Source: Effrenium voratum
Lineage: Eukaryota > Sar > Dinophyceae > Suessiales > Symbiodiniaceae
DNA: 64,000 nt
Direction of reading: 5' to 3'
Assembly: GCA_963377175.1 (NCBI GenBank)
Contig: CAUJNA010003322.1
Span: 227,928-291,927, forward strand
Numbering within the stretch: the stretch's first letter is position 1; each line of letters opens with the position of its first letter. The position numbers and the translations under genes are program-made. Below the pieces are notes generated by a model, which had not been told where the DNA came from, made no database searches, and saw only the letters and a program-made list of their open reading frames with translations. This document shows, piece after piece, positions 1-10,671 of the stretch.

Positions 1-1032
1 ATCAGTTACATGTAGCAGAATTCACTTCTTACGTTTCAACAAATTCACTGTCAACATAACTACCTGTATCAAGAGCAACAATGAACTAAGACACTGGCCC
101 TGTTGTCCCTCCCAATGTCAAATATTGTCTGTTATTTAAACTTGGCTCTTCAAGTAGCGACGAAGCTTGATGTAGATGCGCTGTGATTTAAACTTGGCGT
201 AGACGCGCTGTCATTTTATCACGGTAAGAACTTGTTGGTATATGTTACGAACCTTTCTTTTACTAGTTAATTGAAAGCTTGATTGAATCAAGCGTATATA
301 AGCCATAAATGTAGGCATCATTCAATAGCAGGCGAAACCATTGCATCAAGGTCGCAACGAAAATTTATAGAAGAATAGTTAAAGGTATCTAACAAGAAAA
401 TCTGACTTAAAAGTAGTAGTAATGTAGAAGTGTTACACATGGTCAAGGCTTCTGTTTTCTTGGTGGTAGTCAGCTAACGAACTATATGTTGGGTTGACGG
501 GGGGGGGTTGCCCGGACTTTCATGCTGCCCCGCGCAGCGTGTTCGCGGCTGTCGAGAGGGAGGGGGGGGAAGGGATGGAAAGAACACGGCGTGTCAAGGC
601 CAACCTGTGTTTCAAGCTAGTCGACCCCGAACCCCCAGCCCCACACGCCATGTGACTTCTCCGCTGTCTGCGCGCTCTACGCGGCTGCGCAGTCACATCT
701 GCTTATCTGACGCGCTGCCACTTTGCCACAGGTGGTTTTAGACACCTGGTGTCTAAGACGGCTTGGGGTCTTCTTGCGTTTGAAGGAGCTACCTTGAGGA
801 AAGCTGGTCTTTAGTCAAGCCAAAGTCCTGGAGCCTGCTTCGGGCAAATGAGAATGCTGCGCCTGCCAGCGCCGCGTATTCGAATCACAGGTTCCAGACT
901 TTCCTCTGGTCCCACCGACGCCACGATTCGCTGCTATTCGCACAGGATTTGCACAATTCCCAACCCACCCGGGCAACCCCCCCCCCGGCAACCCTATATG
1001 TTGCTGGAGCATGTGGGAAGCCCACGGTAGGC
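1..1032. other. AT-rich opening segment without a recognisable gene
   Basis: The first 480 bases are clearly more AT-rich than most of the window. Bases 480-1032 are GC-richer and contain a run of nine or more G at about 499-507 and a C run at about 970. No frame looks coding. The only clear structure is a short hairpin, listed separately. The stretch reads as intergenic or decayed DNA. Confidence 0.5.
738..756. repeat. Short perfect hairpin
   Basis: Nine-base arms TTAGACACC and GGTGTCTAA flank a single central T. This is seen directly. No flanking gene gives it a role, so it is recorded as structure only. Confidence 0.6.
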
Positions 1033-1199
1033 GCTGCTGCAAACGGTATACTCGCTGATGTCGGGTTGCAATTGAAAATGACAAGATTCAGAACGTTCAG
1101 TTTATAGCAGGTCACTCAGAAGGCGGTTCCGTTGCTCAACTTGTGCAAGATAACTCTGATAGAAACTTAACCGTGCGGCCCTGTATTGTCAATGTCTAA
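1033..1199 (+). pseudogene. Broken fragment resembling an alpha/beta-hydrolase (class 3 lipase-like) core
   Basis: From 1062 to the stop at 1197-1199 the plus frame reads a 45-codon stretch containing FIAGHSEGGSVAQL. GHSEGG fits the G-x-S-x-G nucleophile elbow of alpha/beta hydrolases, where the central Ser is the catalytic nucleophile, and a hydrophobic strand followed by a small-residue helix start is the usual setting. Immediately upstream, in the neighbouring frame (1033-1062), AAANGILADV could be the preceding helix, which implies a frameshift near 1062. The rest of a lipase (Asp and His of the triad, lid) is not seen, and a stop follows. The motif is seen; the family is an inference from one motif, and a chance match is possible. 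Confidence 0.35.
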
Positions 1200-1469
1200 C
1201 AAGAGTAAAGAAAGTACACAAGCCCTCGATTTTGATGTGGCTTAGTGTAACGGGCAAGAGGTAGTGTAACAACAAGTAGAGGAGGTTTTTACCCTTAACG
1301 AATCACCAACACTCGTTGTTTGCAGACACAGGAAATTCGCAAAGAGCAGGCGAAGCGCCAGTAAAACCCCCAATGTGAAATGCATTTAACCAATAGGCTG
1401 AGAAACCAGTAGATATTAGCAGTGGTTTAGTCAAAAGCAAAAATCTAAAATCCAAACGATACAGACACT

Positions 1470-1489
1470 AGTATATATATATATATACT
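1470..1489. repeat. Perfect TA-rich palindrome
   Basis: The 20 bases AGTATATATATATATATACT are self-complementary. They lie in the AT-rich island between broken coding fragments. Extrudable (TA)n palindromes are frequent in such DNA, and no promoter role is claimed. Confidence 0.7.
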
Positions 1490-1519
1490 GGCTCTACTTG
1501 CCAAGCATTGTCAAACATA

Positions 1520-2181
1520 GTGGCTACATCGCAGGAGCAACGCGAGCGGCGATCCAAAAAAGATACAACACCATATCAAAGAGTGACACAATTAGCTGAT
1601 TCTGATAGTAATTTCTACAGAGAGTTAGTTGAAGCATGACCCGTTGAAACTATTGAACAACTGAGAAGGACATAAAATGAATGTATAGTGCGGATGGGGA
1701 CGTTAGACACAGAAAGAGCAGGAAGAACAAGCGGTCAATGATGACAGAAAGACAAGGTTATCGAACAACTGCAACAATACGAAGAGAGCAAAAAAGCAAC
1801 ACAACGCAAAGTAGGAGAACACACGTTGAAAAACAAATGGAAGAGTTTTTATCAGGCAAAGAGGTTGTTAGAAACGTGACCCAGCTAAGATGAAGTCTTA
1901 CCTGGAAGATAGCAGACATATAGAAAAGGAAAAGCGCAAAGCGCGCTATGCAAAGAACAGATTAGAAATCATAGAATGTGAACACACGCACATATAGCAG
2001 AGTGTGGCAGCCTAAGCGCTTGAAAACTAAAACCACCAACAAGCGTTAAGCAGTGTAAGCACGAATGAAAAACTTTAAGTATCCTAAGGTATCCTACACA
2101 TACAACTCACTGCCTAGCAATGACACTAAAACGCTACAAACCCAAAAAGAAACAGGAACAATGACACTAGCAAGGTTGTAG
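1520..2181 (+). pseudogene. Decayed lysine/glutamate-rich coding stretch of unknown family
   Basis: Four short plus-strand pieces look coding but sit in different frames or are cut by stops. They are 1520-1639 (contains DTTPYQRVTQLADSDSNFY), 1754-1879 (contains KVIEQLQQYEESKK and LKNKWKSFYQAKRLLE), 1890-1997 (contains EKEKRKARYAKNRLEI) and 2065-2181 (starts MKNFKYPKVSYTYNSL). All are rich in Lys, Glu, Gln and Arg and suggest helical or coiled-coil protein. Tandem TGA stops at about 1737-1743 lie in frame with the second piece. KARYAKN-like strings occur in some transposon-encoded proteins, but this is not enough to name a family. With the lipase-like piece upstream this may be one AT-rich insert of foreign or mobile origin. 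Confidence 0.4.
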
Positions 2182-2690
2182 AGACTGTAGAAGATGAACC
2201 TACTTAGAAGATGGGAAAAAGTAATATGAAAGAACGTGCCTAAAATTATTAAGTCGCATCATAAACAACAACTTAGAGGTTATTCAGATTTTAGCATAAG
2301 TTGCTTTGACAAACATTGTATGGATGCTCTGGACATTTTTCCCCTCATCAGTCCCTACTTATGCTGCCTGCTGAGACAAACTCTGTAATTGTATTTAGAA
2401 TTGCTGGGCAAACCACTAAGTCTTCCTTACGACACGGATGTGACAGCAAGCCACGAACTCCGACCAAGCGGCGCAGCGGGCGCGTGTACTAACGGGTGAT
2501 GTGATAGCATGTGGAAACCCTCTCTAATTCTTCTACAGTTGCTAGCAATGGCATGTCTACCGGCTGCCTGTGAATGTTGCTGTTGCGCCGCAGGTTAAAA
2601 ATCGTCCATCGTGATGAAGAAGAGTGTGGCGCCGTACCAAGTACTTTCTTCTGGTGATTTTATTTTTATGCTCCGCGCGCTGGCCTGGCA
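2182..2690. other. No gene seen
   Basis: Mixed-composition DNA leading from the AT-rich island into the microsatellite. No frame, hairpin or repeat that I can support. Confidence 0.4.
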
Positions 2691-2700
2691 TGTCCGCCTC

Positions 2701-3410
2701 GCGGGCTGGATGGATGGACGCGATGGATGGCATAAGAGGGAGAGAGGGAGAGAGGGAGGGAGGGAGGGGGATGGATGGTGGGCGGGTGGGTGGGTGGATG
2801 GATGGGTGGGTCCGTGGGGAAGCAAGGATACATGGGATGGAGGAATGGATGGGATGGCGCACACGCACACACACAGACACACACACACAGACACACACAC
2901 ACAGACACACACACACAGACACACACGCAGACACACACACACACGGACACACACACACACACAGACACACACGCAGACACACACACACAGACACACAGAC
3001 AGACACACACACAGACACACACACAGACACACACACACACACACACACAGACACACACACACACACACACCACCCACCCCACCCACCCACCCACCCACCC
3101 ACCCACCCACCCACCCACCCACCCACCCACCCACCCACCCACCCACCCACCCACCCACCCACCCACCCACCCACCCACCCACGCGCGCGTGCGCACGCAC
3201 GCACGCACGCACACACGCACGCACGCACGCACGCACCCCCATGGCACACACACACGCACAGCACCCGCATGCCCGTGCGCCTCCCCCCCGCCGCGCGCCC
3301 CCCACAAAGCGCACGCCCGCACGCACGCACGCGAGCGCGCGCGCACGCACGCACGCGCGCACGCCCACCAACGCGCACGCACGCACGCACGCACGCGCGC
3401 GCGCGATCAG
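2701..3410. repeat. Compound microsatellite: GGATGG/GGGTGG, (CA)n, (CCCA)n, (GCAC)n
   Basis: Four tracts run into each other: GGATGG and GGGTGG units to about 2857, (CA)n with regular CAGACA interruptions to about 3070, an almost pure (CCCA)n of roughly 110 bases at 3071-3180, then (CGCA)n and alternating GC/AC to about 3410. All six frames stay open through it, giving long but meaningless Cys-Val, His-Thr or Pro-His peptides. The same kind of tract, (GGAT)n, precedes a related repeat copy at 38824-39000, so the microsatellite seems to be part of a larger dispersed unit. Confidence 0.95.
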
Positions 3411-4290
3411 GAATGGCTTGGGGAAGAATGGCCCCAATTGCGGGCGACGCAGGGCACGCAGGCGATGCGCGAAACACGGGGGCTTCCGAAAGCGTTGGCA
3501 ATGCTGGCACTGCAGCCGGGTTGCTGCATATTTGCAGTGTTTTGAGCCCTCCGTCAACTCGAGCTCCAGTGGCAGCACGGGTAGTGATGATGCACCAAGG
3601 CGCTGGGAATGCAGACGATGCGAGGGGTCGGCGGCAGTGACCGTCAGTCGGACGGCAAAGCCTTGGCGTGCGCCCCTTTGGGCGAAATTGCACGGCGAGG
3701 CCGGATTTACACGCTGACGCGACACAGCCGGCCACCGGGCACCTTGCCCTTTTCGTTCTATCATTCCTTTTCCTGCGTGTCCGAGAGTTTCCTGGCAATT
3801 CCCTTCACTTCCTTTCGCTTCACTTCCGTTTCAGCTCCCTTCATCTCCTTGAACGCCCCTTCATTCGCATGACTTCAACCTCCCCTCCCACTTCACGTCA
3901 GTTTCCTGCGCATCGCTTTATTTCTCTTCAGTTGCTCTTCGTTTCCCAGAATTTCCAACATTATCTTTTCGTTTCCGTCCTCCGGTTCCCTTCGCGTTCT
4001 GCCCTTGCATTTTCCTGCGACTTGGTTTCGCTTTCTCCAATTTTCAGCCCCTTGGTTCGCATCGCCAGCATGCATAGCATCATCCGCATCATTTGGGATG
4101 ATGCTGGCAATGCTGGGGGTGTTGTCCAGTATTAGGCCTCCACCAAAAACACTCGTTTTTTGGCTTGGCGGCAGGGGGCGCGAGCCTTATAACCTTCGGT
4201 TAAGGGAACCGAAGGCCTCCGGCGAAACGACGGGCTCGTGGCGCCCGGATTTACGTTGCTGACGCACCACCGGCCGCGCCGGCAGCCTCA
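3411..4290 (+). repeat. Multi-hairpin dispersed repeat, divergent copy 1
   Basis: The segment holds, in order, a GCGACGCAGGGCACGCAGGC module also present at 39030, the signature GGCCGGATTTACACGCTGAC (3699-3718), a pyrimidine-rich TTCCnTTCACTTCC tract, an imperfect foldback around GCATCATCC at 4054-4110, and the hairpin CCAAAAACACTCGTTTTTTGG at about 4144-4164. A divergent end at 4165-4290 keeps CCTTATAACCTTCGGTTAAGG-type inverted repeats. No coding capacity. Confidence 0.75.
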
Positions 4291-4581
4291 GTTTACTGCA
4301 ATCTGTTTGAAGCACGGGGCAACTTGCGCGAGGCACGTTTGCGGAAGGAAGCAGGCCCGTAAGCGTGTGGCAAAAAACATCTACTAAGATGGCAGGTAGT
4401 GCACAGTAGTAACGCGCAGGCTGCGCAGACTTGAGCTCTCAAACCGCGGCACCGCCTGGTGACATCTAGGGATTGCACGGTGGCATGTGTATGTGTGTGT
4501 GCGCGCGTGTGCGTGCATCTGGACTGCCTCTGGCACTTGGTCGCTTCAGGCTTCTCCAGTTGAGCGCTCATCAACACACAC

Positions 4582-4674
4582 ACACTCACTCGCTCGCTCG
4601 CTCGCTCGCTCACTCACTCACTCACTCACTCACTCACTCACTCACTCACTCACTCACTCACTCACTCACTCACT
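4582..4674. repeat. (CTCG)n/(CTCA)n microsatellite
   Basis: Tetranucleotide repeats: CTCG units from about 4589 to 4610, followed by CTCA units to 4674, with a short CA run before them. The bases 4690-4850 that follow hold no gene or clear repeat. Confidence 0.9.
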
Positions 4675-4854
4675 CTTATTTCGAGACACTTCGGGGTAGG
4701 CAATGCAATCTCCAAAGCCGGGTTTGGCGGGGGCCAGTGAAGCCTCACCAAGAAGCAGGTTTCCGCAAAAAAACTTATGTTTTTAACGCTTTCCGAGGCC
4801 TTGCGCCCACGCGAAAGTGTCAAAAACACAGTGTTTTGCTCATGTCTTGAGCGA

Positions 4855-5190
4855 AAACCATGCCACTATGGGCACCCCCCAAAAAACACTCGTTTTTTGA
4901 CTCCGCGGGGAGATGCTCAAAAAGCCGCCAAGAATCGCCTGAACAAATCCGCAAATCCTTCGCCCCTTATAAGGGTGGGCCCAGCTTGGCGCAGCACAAA
5001 AGTTCGGCGGTGGGTCGGCGGCATGGGGCGGACGGCTTTATACCTGAAGGCAGGCCCTGCGGGCCTAGGCCTTCGGCGATGTCACGGACCACGGGGTCAG
5101 GGGCCCCCGGTGGCCGGATTTACACGCTGACGCGACACAGCCGGCCACCGGGCACCTTGCCCTGCTCGTTCTGTCACTTCCTTTTCCTGT
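4855..5190 (+). repeat. Multi-hairpin dispersed repeat, copy 2
   Basis: Near-complete copy of the conserved module. It starts with CACCCCCCAAAAAACACTCG, followed by TTTTTTGACTCCGCGGGGAG, the palindrome CCCCTTATAAGGG, a GGCATGGGGCGGACGGC stretch, CCTTATACCTGAAGG, GGGCCTAGGCC, CACGGACCACGGGGTCAGG and the signature GGCCGGATTTACACGCTGAC at 5112. It is very similar to copies at 6950 and 8565. The chain of short inverted repeats suggests a structured transcript or foldback DNA. No protein frame is conserved between copies. Confidence 0.85.
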
Positions 5191-6841
5191 AAGTCCGATT
5201 AGTAGATGTTAAGATTTTCAGATTCTAAAAACTTTGAGATTCTAAGGGTCTCAGATTTGAAGACTGTCGGAATTTAAGGTTTCAATGGTTTAAGAATTAA
5301 GGTTTTAAGATTCAAAGATTTGAAGTTTTTGAAGGTTATAACAGCCAGGCCATTGCCCAGCCGTTTTCCATCTATTATCAGATTTCGAAGGCTTTAAGAT
5401 TTTATTTTTCGGAGATTTTCAGATTTGGCGACTTTCGGAATTTAAGATTTTAAGATCTCAAGAATTCATATCTTCAAAGTTTCAAGATTAAGAGTTTAAG
5501 GAATTTTAAATATAGCCCGGATTGAAGGAATTTTATTATATTTTACTTGTTTATGAAGTTAAGATTTTCAGATTGCAATAGTTCGAGAATTAAAGAATTT
5601 AAGTTTTGAAAGCTTTCCAGATTCTGAAATTTTAAGACTTTGAGAATTTAGGAAGTTCATATTTTTAGATTTTAGTATCTGAAGATTCAAAGATATTCGG
5701 GTTTTAAGAAGTCAAGATTCGAAGACTTTAGGATGTTTATATTTTCAGATTGTAAGATTCGATCTTCTAAGGTTGTAAGTTTAAGGTCTTGAGGTTTCAA
5801 GAATTCCAAATTTCAAGAGTAAGAGTTTAAGACTGTAGGAGTTTCATATTTTAAGATTGATTGTTAGACTTTAATTTTTGCTTTTAAGAATCTAAGACTT
5901 TAGGGTTTTGAGATTTCAATCCAGGCCATTTTCCATCCATTTTCCATCCACTTTAAGATTTTAAGATTTTCAGGTTGCACGTTTTCGGCAAAGTTGGCCC
6001 GACTTAGGGGACAACATCCCCAGCATCCCCCGAGACTTTAGGATGTTTTTATATTTTCAGATTTTAAGCTTTAGGATTTTGAGATTTCAATCCAGGCCAT
6101 TTTCCATCCATTTTCCATCCACTTTAAGATTTTAAGATTTTCAGGTTGCACGTTTTCGGCAAAGTTGGCCCGACTTAGGGGACAACATCCCCAGCATCCC
6201 CCGAGACTTTAGGATGTTTTTATATTTTCAGATTTTAAGATTCTAAGTTCGAAGATTTTAAGATCTCGAGATTCTAAGATTGATTGTTAGATTTGATTTT
6301 AAGAATCTAAGACTTTAGGATTTTGAGATTTCAATCCAGGCCATTTTCCATCCATTTTCCATCCACTTTAAGATTTTAAGATTTTCAGGTTGCACGTTTT
6401 CGGCAAAGTTGGCCCGACTTCGGGGACAACATCCCCAGCATCCGCCGAGACTTTAGGATGTTTTTATATTTTCAGATTTTAAGCTTTAGGATTTTGAGAT
6501 TTCAATCCAGGCCATTTTCCATCCATTTTCCGCCCACTTTAAGATTTTAAGATTTTCAGGTTGCACGTTTTCGGCAAAGTTGGCCCGACTTAGGGGACAA
6601 CATCCTCAGCATCCCCCGAGACTTTAGGATGTTTTTATATTTTCAGATTTTAAGATTCTAAGTTCGAAGATTTTAAGATCTCGAGATTCTAAGATTGATT
6701 GTTAGATTTTAATTTAAGATTTTAAGAATCTAAGACTTTAGGATTTTGAGATTTCAATCCAGGCCATTTTCCATCCATTTTCCATCCACTTTAAGATTTT
6801 AAGATTTTCAGGTTGCACGTTTTCGGCAAAGTTGGCCCGAC
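5191..6841. repeat. AT-rich satellite block with alternating 171-bp and 244-252-bp units
   Basis: The whole block is built on AAGATTTTAAGATTTTCAG-like variants. Its second half is a higher-order array. The landmark GTTGCACGTTTTCGGCAAAG occurs at 5974, 6145, 6389, 6560 and 6812, giving spacings of 171, 244, 171 and 252. The longer unit differs by an insert containing GATTCTAAGTTCGAAG and a GATTGTTAGA stretch. CCATTTTCCATCCA is repeated in each unit. The first half (5191-5970) closely matches 7270-8000. Confidence 0.85.
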
Positions 6842-7265
6842 TTCGGGGACAACATCCCCAGCATCCCCCGCATCACCGGCATCATCCGCACTAATGTCCG
6901 CCAAGGATGCGGATGATGCAGGTGATGCCGGGGATGTTGTCCACCATGGGGACCCCCCAAAAAACACTCGTTTTTTGACTCCGTGGGGAGATGCTCAAAA
7001 AGCCGCCAAAAATCGCCTGAGCAAATCCGCAAATCCTTCGCCCCTTATAAGGGTGGGCCCAGCTTGGCGCAGCGCAAAAGTTCGGCGGTGGGTCGGCGGC
7101 ATGGGGCGGACGGCCTTATACCTGAAGGTAGGCCCTGAGGGCCTAGGCCTTCGGCGATGTCACGGACCACGGGGTCAGGGGTCCCCGGTGGCCGGATTTA
7201 CACGCTGGCGCGACACAGCCGGCCACCGGGCACCTTGCCCTGCTCGTTCTGTCACTTCCCTTTCC
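6842..7265 (+). repeat. Multi-hairpin dispersed repeat, copy 3, with long hairpin head
   Basis: It begins with a long imperfect hairpin at 6847-6942: GGACAACATCCCC in the left arm pairs with GGGGATGTTGTCC at the right end, and GCATCATCCGCA pairs with TGCGGATGATGC across a loop of about 17 bases. The same module as copy 2 follows, from CACCATGGGGACCCCCCAAA to the signature at 7190. Confidence 0.85.
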
Positions 7266-8457
7266 TGTAAGTCCGATTAGTAGAGGTTAAGATTTTCAGA
7301 TTCTAAAAACTTTGAGATTCTAAGGGTCTCAGATTTGAAGACTGTCGGAATTTAAGGTTTCAATGGTTTCAGAATTAAGGTTTTAAGAGTCAAAGATTTA
7401 AAGTTTTTGAAGGTTACAACAGCCAGGCCATTGCCCAGCCATTTTCCATCTATTATCAGATTTCGAAGGCTTTAAGATTTTATTTTTCGGAGATTTTCAG
7501 ATTTGGCGACTTTCGGAATTCAAGATTTTAAGATCTCAAGATTTCAAATCTTGAAAGTTTCAAGATTAAGAGTTTAAGGAATTTAAAATATAGCCCGCAT
7601 TGAAGGAATTTATTTTACTTGTTTATGAAGCTAAGATTTTCAGATTGCAATAGTTCGAGATTTAAAGAATTTCAGTTTTGAAAGCTTTTCAGATTCTGAG
7701 ATTTTAAGACTTTGAGAATTTAGGAAGTTCATATTTTTAGATTTTAACATCTGAAGAATCAAAGACATGAGAGTTTTAAGAAGTCAAGATTCGAAGACTT
7801 TAGGATGTTTATATTTTCAGATTGTAAGATTCGATCTTCTAAGGTTGTAAGTTTAAGGTCTTGAGGTTTCAAGATTTCCAAATTTCAAGAGTAAGAATTT
7901 AAGACTGTAGGAATTTCATATTTTAAGAGTTTAAGATCGCAAGATTCTAAGACATAAGGGTTTTAAGATTTCAAGATTCGAAGACTTTAGGAGGTTTTTA
8001 TATTTTCAGATTTTAAGATTCTAAGTTCGAAGATTTTATGATCTCGAGATTCTAAGATTGATTGTTAGATTCTAATTCAAGATTTTAAGAATCTAAGACT
8101 TTAGGATTTTGAGATTTCAATCCAGGCAATTTTCCATCCATTTTCCATCCACTTTAAGATTTTAAGATTTTCAGGTTGCACGTTTTCGGCAAAGTTGGCC
8201 CGACGTAGGGGACAACATCCCCAGCATCCCCCGAGACTTTAGGATGTTTTTATATTTTCAGATTTTAAGATTCTAAGTTCGAAGATTTTAAGATCTCGAG
8301 ATTCTAAGATTGATTGTTAGAGTTTAGTTTAAGATTTTAAGAATCTAAGACTTCAGGATTTTGAGATTTCAATCCAGGCCATTTTCCATCCATTTTCCAT
8401 CCACTTTAAGATTTTAAGATTTTCAGGTCGCACGTTTTCGGCAAAGTTGGCCCGACT
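7266..8457. repeat. Second AT-rich satellite block
   Basis: It repeats the order of the 5191-6841 block: the string GGTCTCAGATTTGAAGACTG occurs at both 5247 and 7329. It ends with two landmark units at 8175 and 8427 (252-bp spacing), so the array is shorter here than in the first block. No coding signal. Confidence 0.85.
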
Positions 8458-8880
8458 TCGGGGACAACATCCCCAGCATCCCCCGCATCACCGGCATCAT
8501 CCGCATCAATGTCCGCCAAGGATGCGGATGATGCAGGTGATGCCGGGGATGTTGTCCACTATGGGCACCCCCCAAAAAACACTCGTTTTTTGACTCCGCG
8601 GGGAGGCTCAAAAAGCCGCCAAAAATCGCCTGAACAAATCCGCAAATCCTTCGCCCCTTATAAGGATGGGCCCAGCTTGGCGCAGCGCAAAAGTTCGGCA
8701 CATGGTCGGCGGCACGGGGCGGACGGCCTTATACCTGAAGGTAGGCCCTGCGGGCCTGGGGTCACGGACCACGGGGTCAGGGGCCCCCGGTCGGCCGTAT
8801 CACGGACCACGGGGTCTGAAGCCCCCGGTGGCCGGATTTACACGCTGACGCGACACAGCCGGCCACCGGGCACCCCTCCC
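8458..8880 (+). repeat. Multi-hairpin dispersed repeat, copy 4
   Basis: Hairpin head at 8462-8557 nearly identical to that of copy 3, then CACCCCCCAAAAAACACTCG at 8567 and the shared module to the signature at 8830. The CACGGACCACGGGGTC element is doubled (8764-8779 and 8801-8816). Confidence 0.85.
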
Positions 8881-9124
8881 GTTCTTTCATCTCCTTTCCC
8901 TCTAAGTTTCCTGGCATGTCCCTTCACTTCCTTCCACTTCACTGCCGCTTCAGCTCCCTTCATTTCCTTGAAGACTCCTTCATTCGCATTCCTTTCCGTT
9001 TTCGATCTTTCATTTTCCTGCAGCTTGGTTTCTCTCCAGCGCCCTCTTCATTTTCGTGCAATGCCTTTGACTTGCATTTCGTTCACTTTCCAGTCACTCC
9101 TGTTTCCTTTCAGCCCCTTGTTTC
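8881..9124. repeat. Pyrimidine-rich TTCACTTCC tract
   Basis: A degenerate array of CTTCATTTCC and TTCACTTCC motifs. The same kind of tract follows the signature in copies at 3748-4050, 9480-9680 and 10050-10660, and it recurs at 30640-31075 and 39540-40380. It looks like a decayed microsatellite carried by the repeat. Confidence 0.7.
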
Positions 9125-9480
9125 GCATCGCCAGCATGCATAGCATCATCCGCATCATCCGGGATGATGCTGGCAATGCTGGGGGTGTTGTCCAGTATTA
9201 GGCACCCCCCAAAAATACTCGTTTTTGGACTCGTTTTTGGATGCTGCGGGGAGATGCTACAAAAATCGCCTAAACCAATCCGCAAATCCTTCGCCCCTTA
9301 TAAGGGAGGGCCCAGCATAAAACGTATGCGCATGGTTGGTCATGGCGCATGGTCGGCGGCATGGGGCGCGCGGCCTTATACCTGAAGGTAAGCCCTAACG
9401 GGCTTTGGCCTGCGGCCCGATCACGTCCGGTGGCCGGATTTACACGCTGACGCGACACAGCCGGCCACCGGGCACCCCTT
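9125..9480 (+). repeat. Multi-hairpin dispersed repeat, copy 5
   Basis: Foldback head GCATCATCCGGGATGATGC at about 9151-9169, then CACCCCCCAAAAATACTCG, TTTTTGGACTCGTTTTTGG, CCCCTTATAAGGG, and a GCGCATGGTCGGCGGCATGG stretch. The signature is at 9432. Copies 5, 6 and 7 form a closer subfamily with ATAAAACGTATGCGCATG in place of the GCGCAGCGCAAAAG of copies 2-4. Confidence 0.85.
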
Positions 9481-9687
9481 CCCGTTCTTTCATCTCCTTT
9501 CCCTCTAAGTTTCCTGGCATGTCCCTTCACTTCCTTCCACTTCACTGCCGCTTCAGCTCCCTTCATTTCCTTGAAGACTCCTTCATTCGCATTCCTTTTC
9601 GTCCTTGCATTTTCCTGCAGTGCTTTTGACTTGCATTTCGTTCACTTCCAGTCACTCCTGTTTCCTTTCAGCCCCTTGTTTCGCATC
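9481..9687. repeat. Pyrimidine-rich tract of copy 5
   Basis: Almost identical to 8881-9124 over its first 120 bases (GTTTCCTGGCATGTCCCTTC in both), so the unit of about 600 bp (8831 to 9433, then 574 bp to 10007) is tandemly repeated. Confidence 0.75.
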
Positions 9688-10050
9688 GCCAGCATGCATA
9701 GCATCATCCGCATCATCCGGGACGATGCTGGCAATGCTGGGGGTGTTGTCCAGTATTAGGCACCCCCCAAAAATACTCGTTTTTGGACTCGTTTTTGCAT
9801 GCTGCGGGGAGATGCTACAAAAATCGCCTAAACCAATCCGCAAATCCTTCGCCCCTTATAAGGGAGGGCCCAGCATAAAACGTATGCGCATGTTCTGCGC
9901 ATGTTCTGCGCATGGTCCGCTCATGGTCGGCGGCATGGGGCGCGCGGCCTTATACCTGAAGGTAAGCCCTACCGGGCTTTGGCCTGCGGCCCGATCACGT
10001 CCGGTGGCCGGATTTACACGCTGACGCGACACAGCCGGCCACCGGGCACC
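9688..10050 (+). repeat. Multi-hairpin dispersed repeat, copy 6
   Basis: Same order as copy 5, with GTTCTGCGCATG repeated twice before the GGTCGGCGGCATGG stretch. Signature at 10006. Confidence 0.85.
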
Positions 10051-10671
10051 CCTTCCCGTTCTTTCATTTCCTTTCCCTCCAAGTCCTGTGAGTTGTCGGG
10101 ATGATTTGAACGTCACTTCCTTTGCATGTCTTCCCTGACAGTTTCCTGGCATGTCCCTTCCACTATTTTCCATGCATCTCGGTTTCTTTCCAGTGCCCTC
10201 TTCATTTTCGTGCAATTCCTTTGACATCCATTTACCAGACATTTTCGATCCATTTCCATTCACCTTTCCCTTCATTTCCCCACACGTCCCTGACCGGCGT
10301 GGACAGCACCCCCTGCATCGACTGCATCATCCGAAGCAATGTCCGTCAATGCATTTTCCAGGAACTTTCCATCAATTGTCCACACATTTTCCATCCATCC
10401 CCTTTCCCTCCATTTCCCGCATTTTGTTCATCAACGCCCCTTCATTTCCATCAATTTTGCATCCTTTTTGTCCATCCTTTTTCCAGCCCATTCCATCCAG
10501 CCATTTATTCGCATTCCTCTTTCCCTTTTCGTTCCCGCTGTCCGGTTCTTCACGTTCTGCCCGTGCATTTTCCTGCATCTCGGTTTCTGCGTGCAATTCC
10601 TTTGACTTTCATTTCGTTCACTTCCAGTCACTCCTGTTTCCTTGCATTTCCCCTTCAGCCCCTTGTTTCGC
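10051..10671. repeat. Long pyrimidine-rich tract
   Basis: About 600 bases dominated by TTTCC, CCATTTTCC and TTCATTTCC words with few purines. Long frames here translate to Phe/Pro/Ser-rich peptides and are not taken as genes. Confidence 0.7.

Noticed and set aside
2557..3798. Open frames of 240-410 codons on both strands
   Set aside because: They are translations of (CA)n, (CCCA)n and (GCAC)n; every frame is open because the repeats lack stops.
5191..8457. Possible CRISPR-like direct repeats with spacers
   Set aside because: Units are long, imperfect and continuous AT-rich satellite with no unique spacers; the DNA is eukaryotic.
9400..10300. Minus frames of 98-139 codons containing [12 protein letters not shown]
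   Set aside because: They are antisense translations of the dispersed repeat and recur wherever the repeat does.
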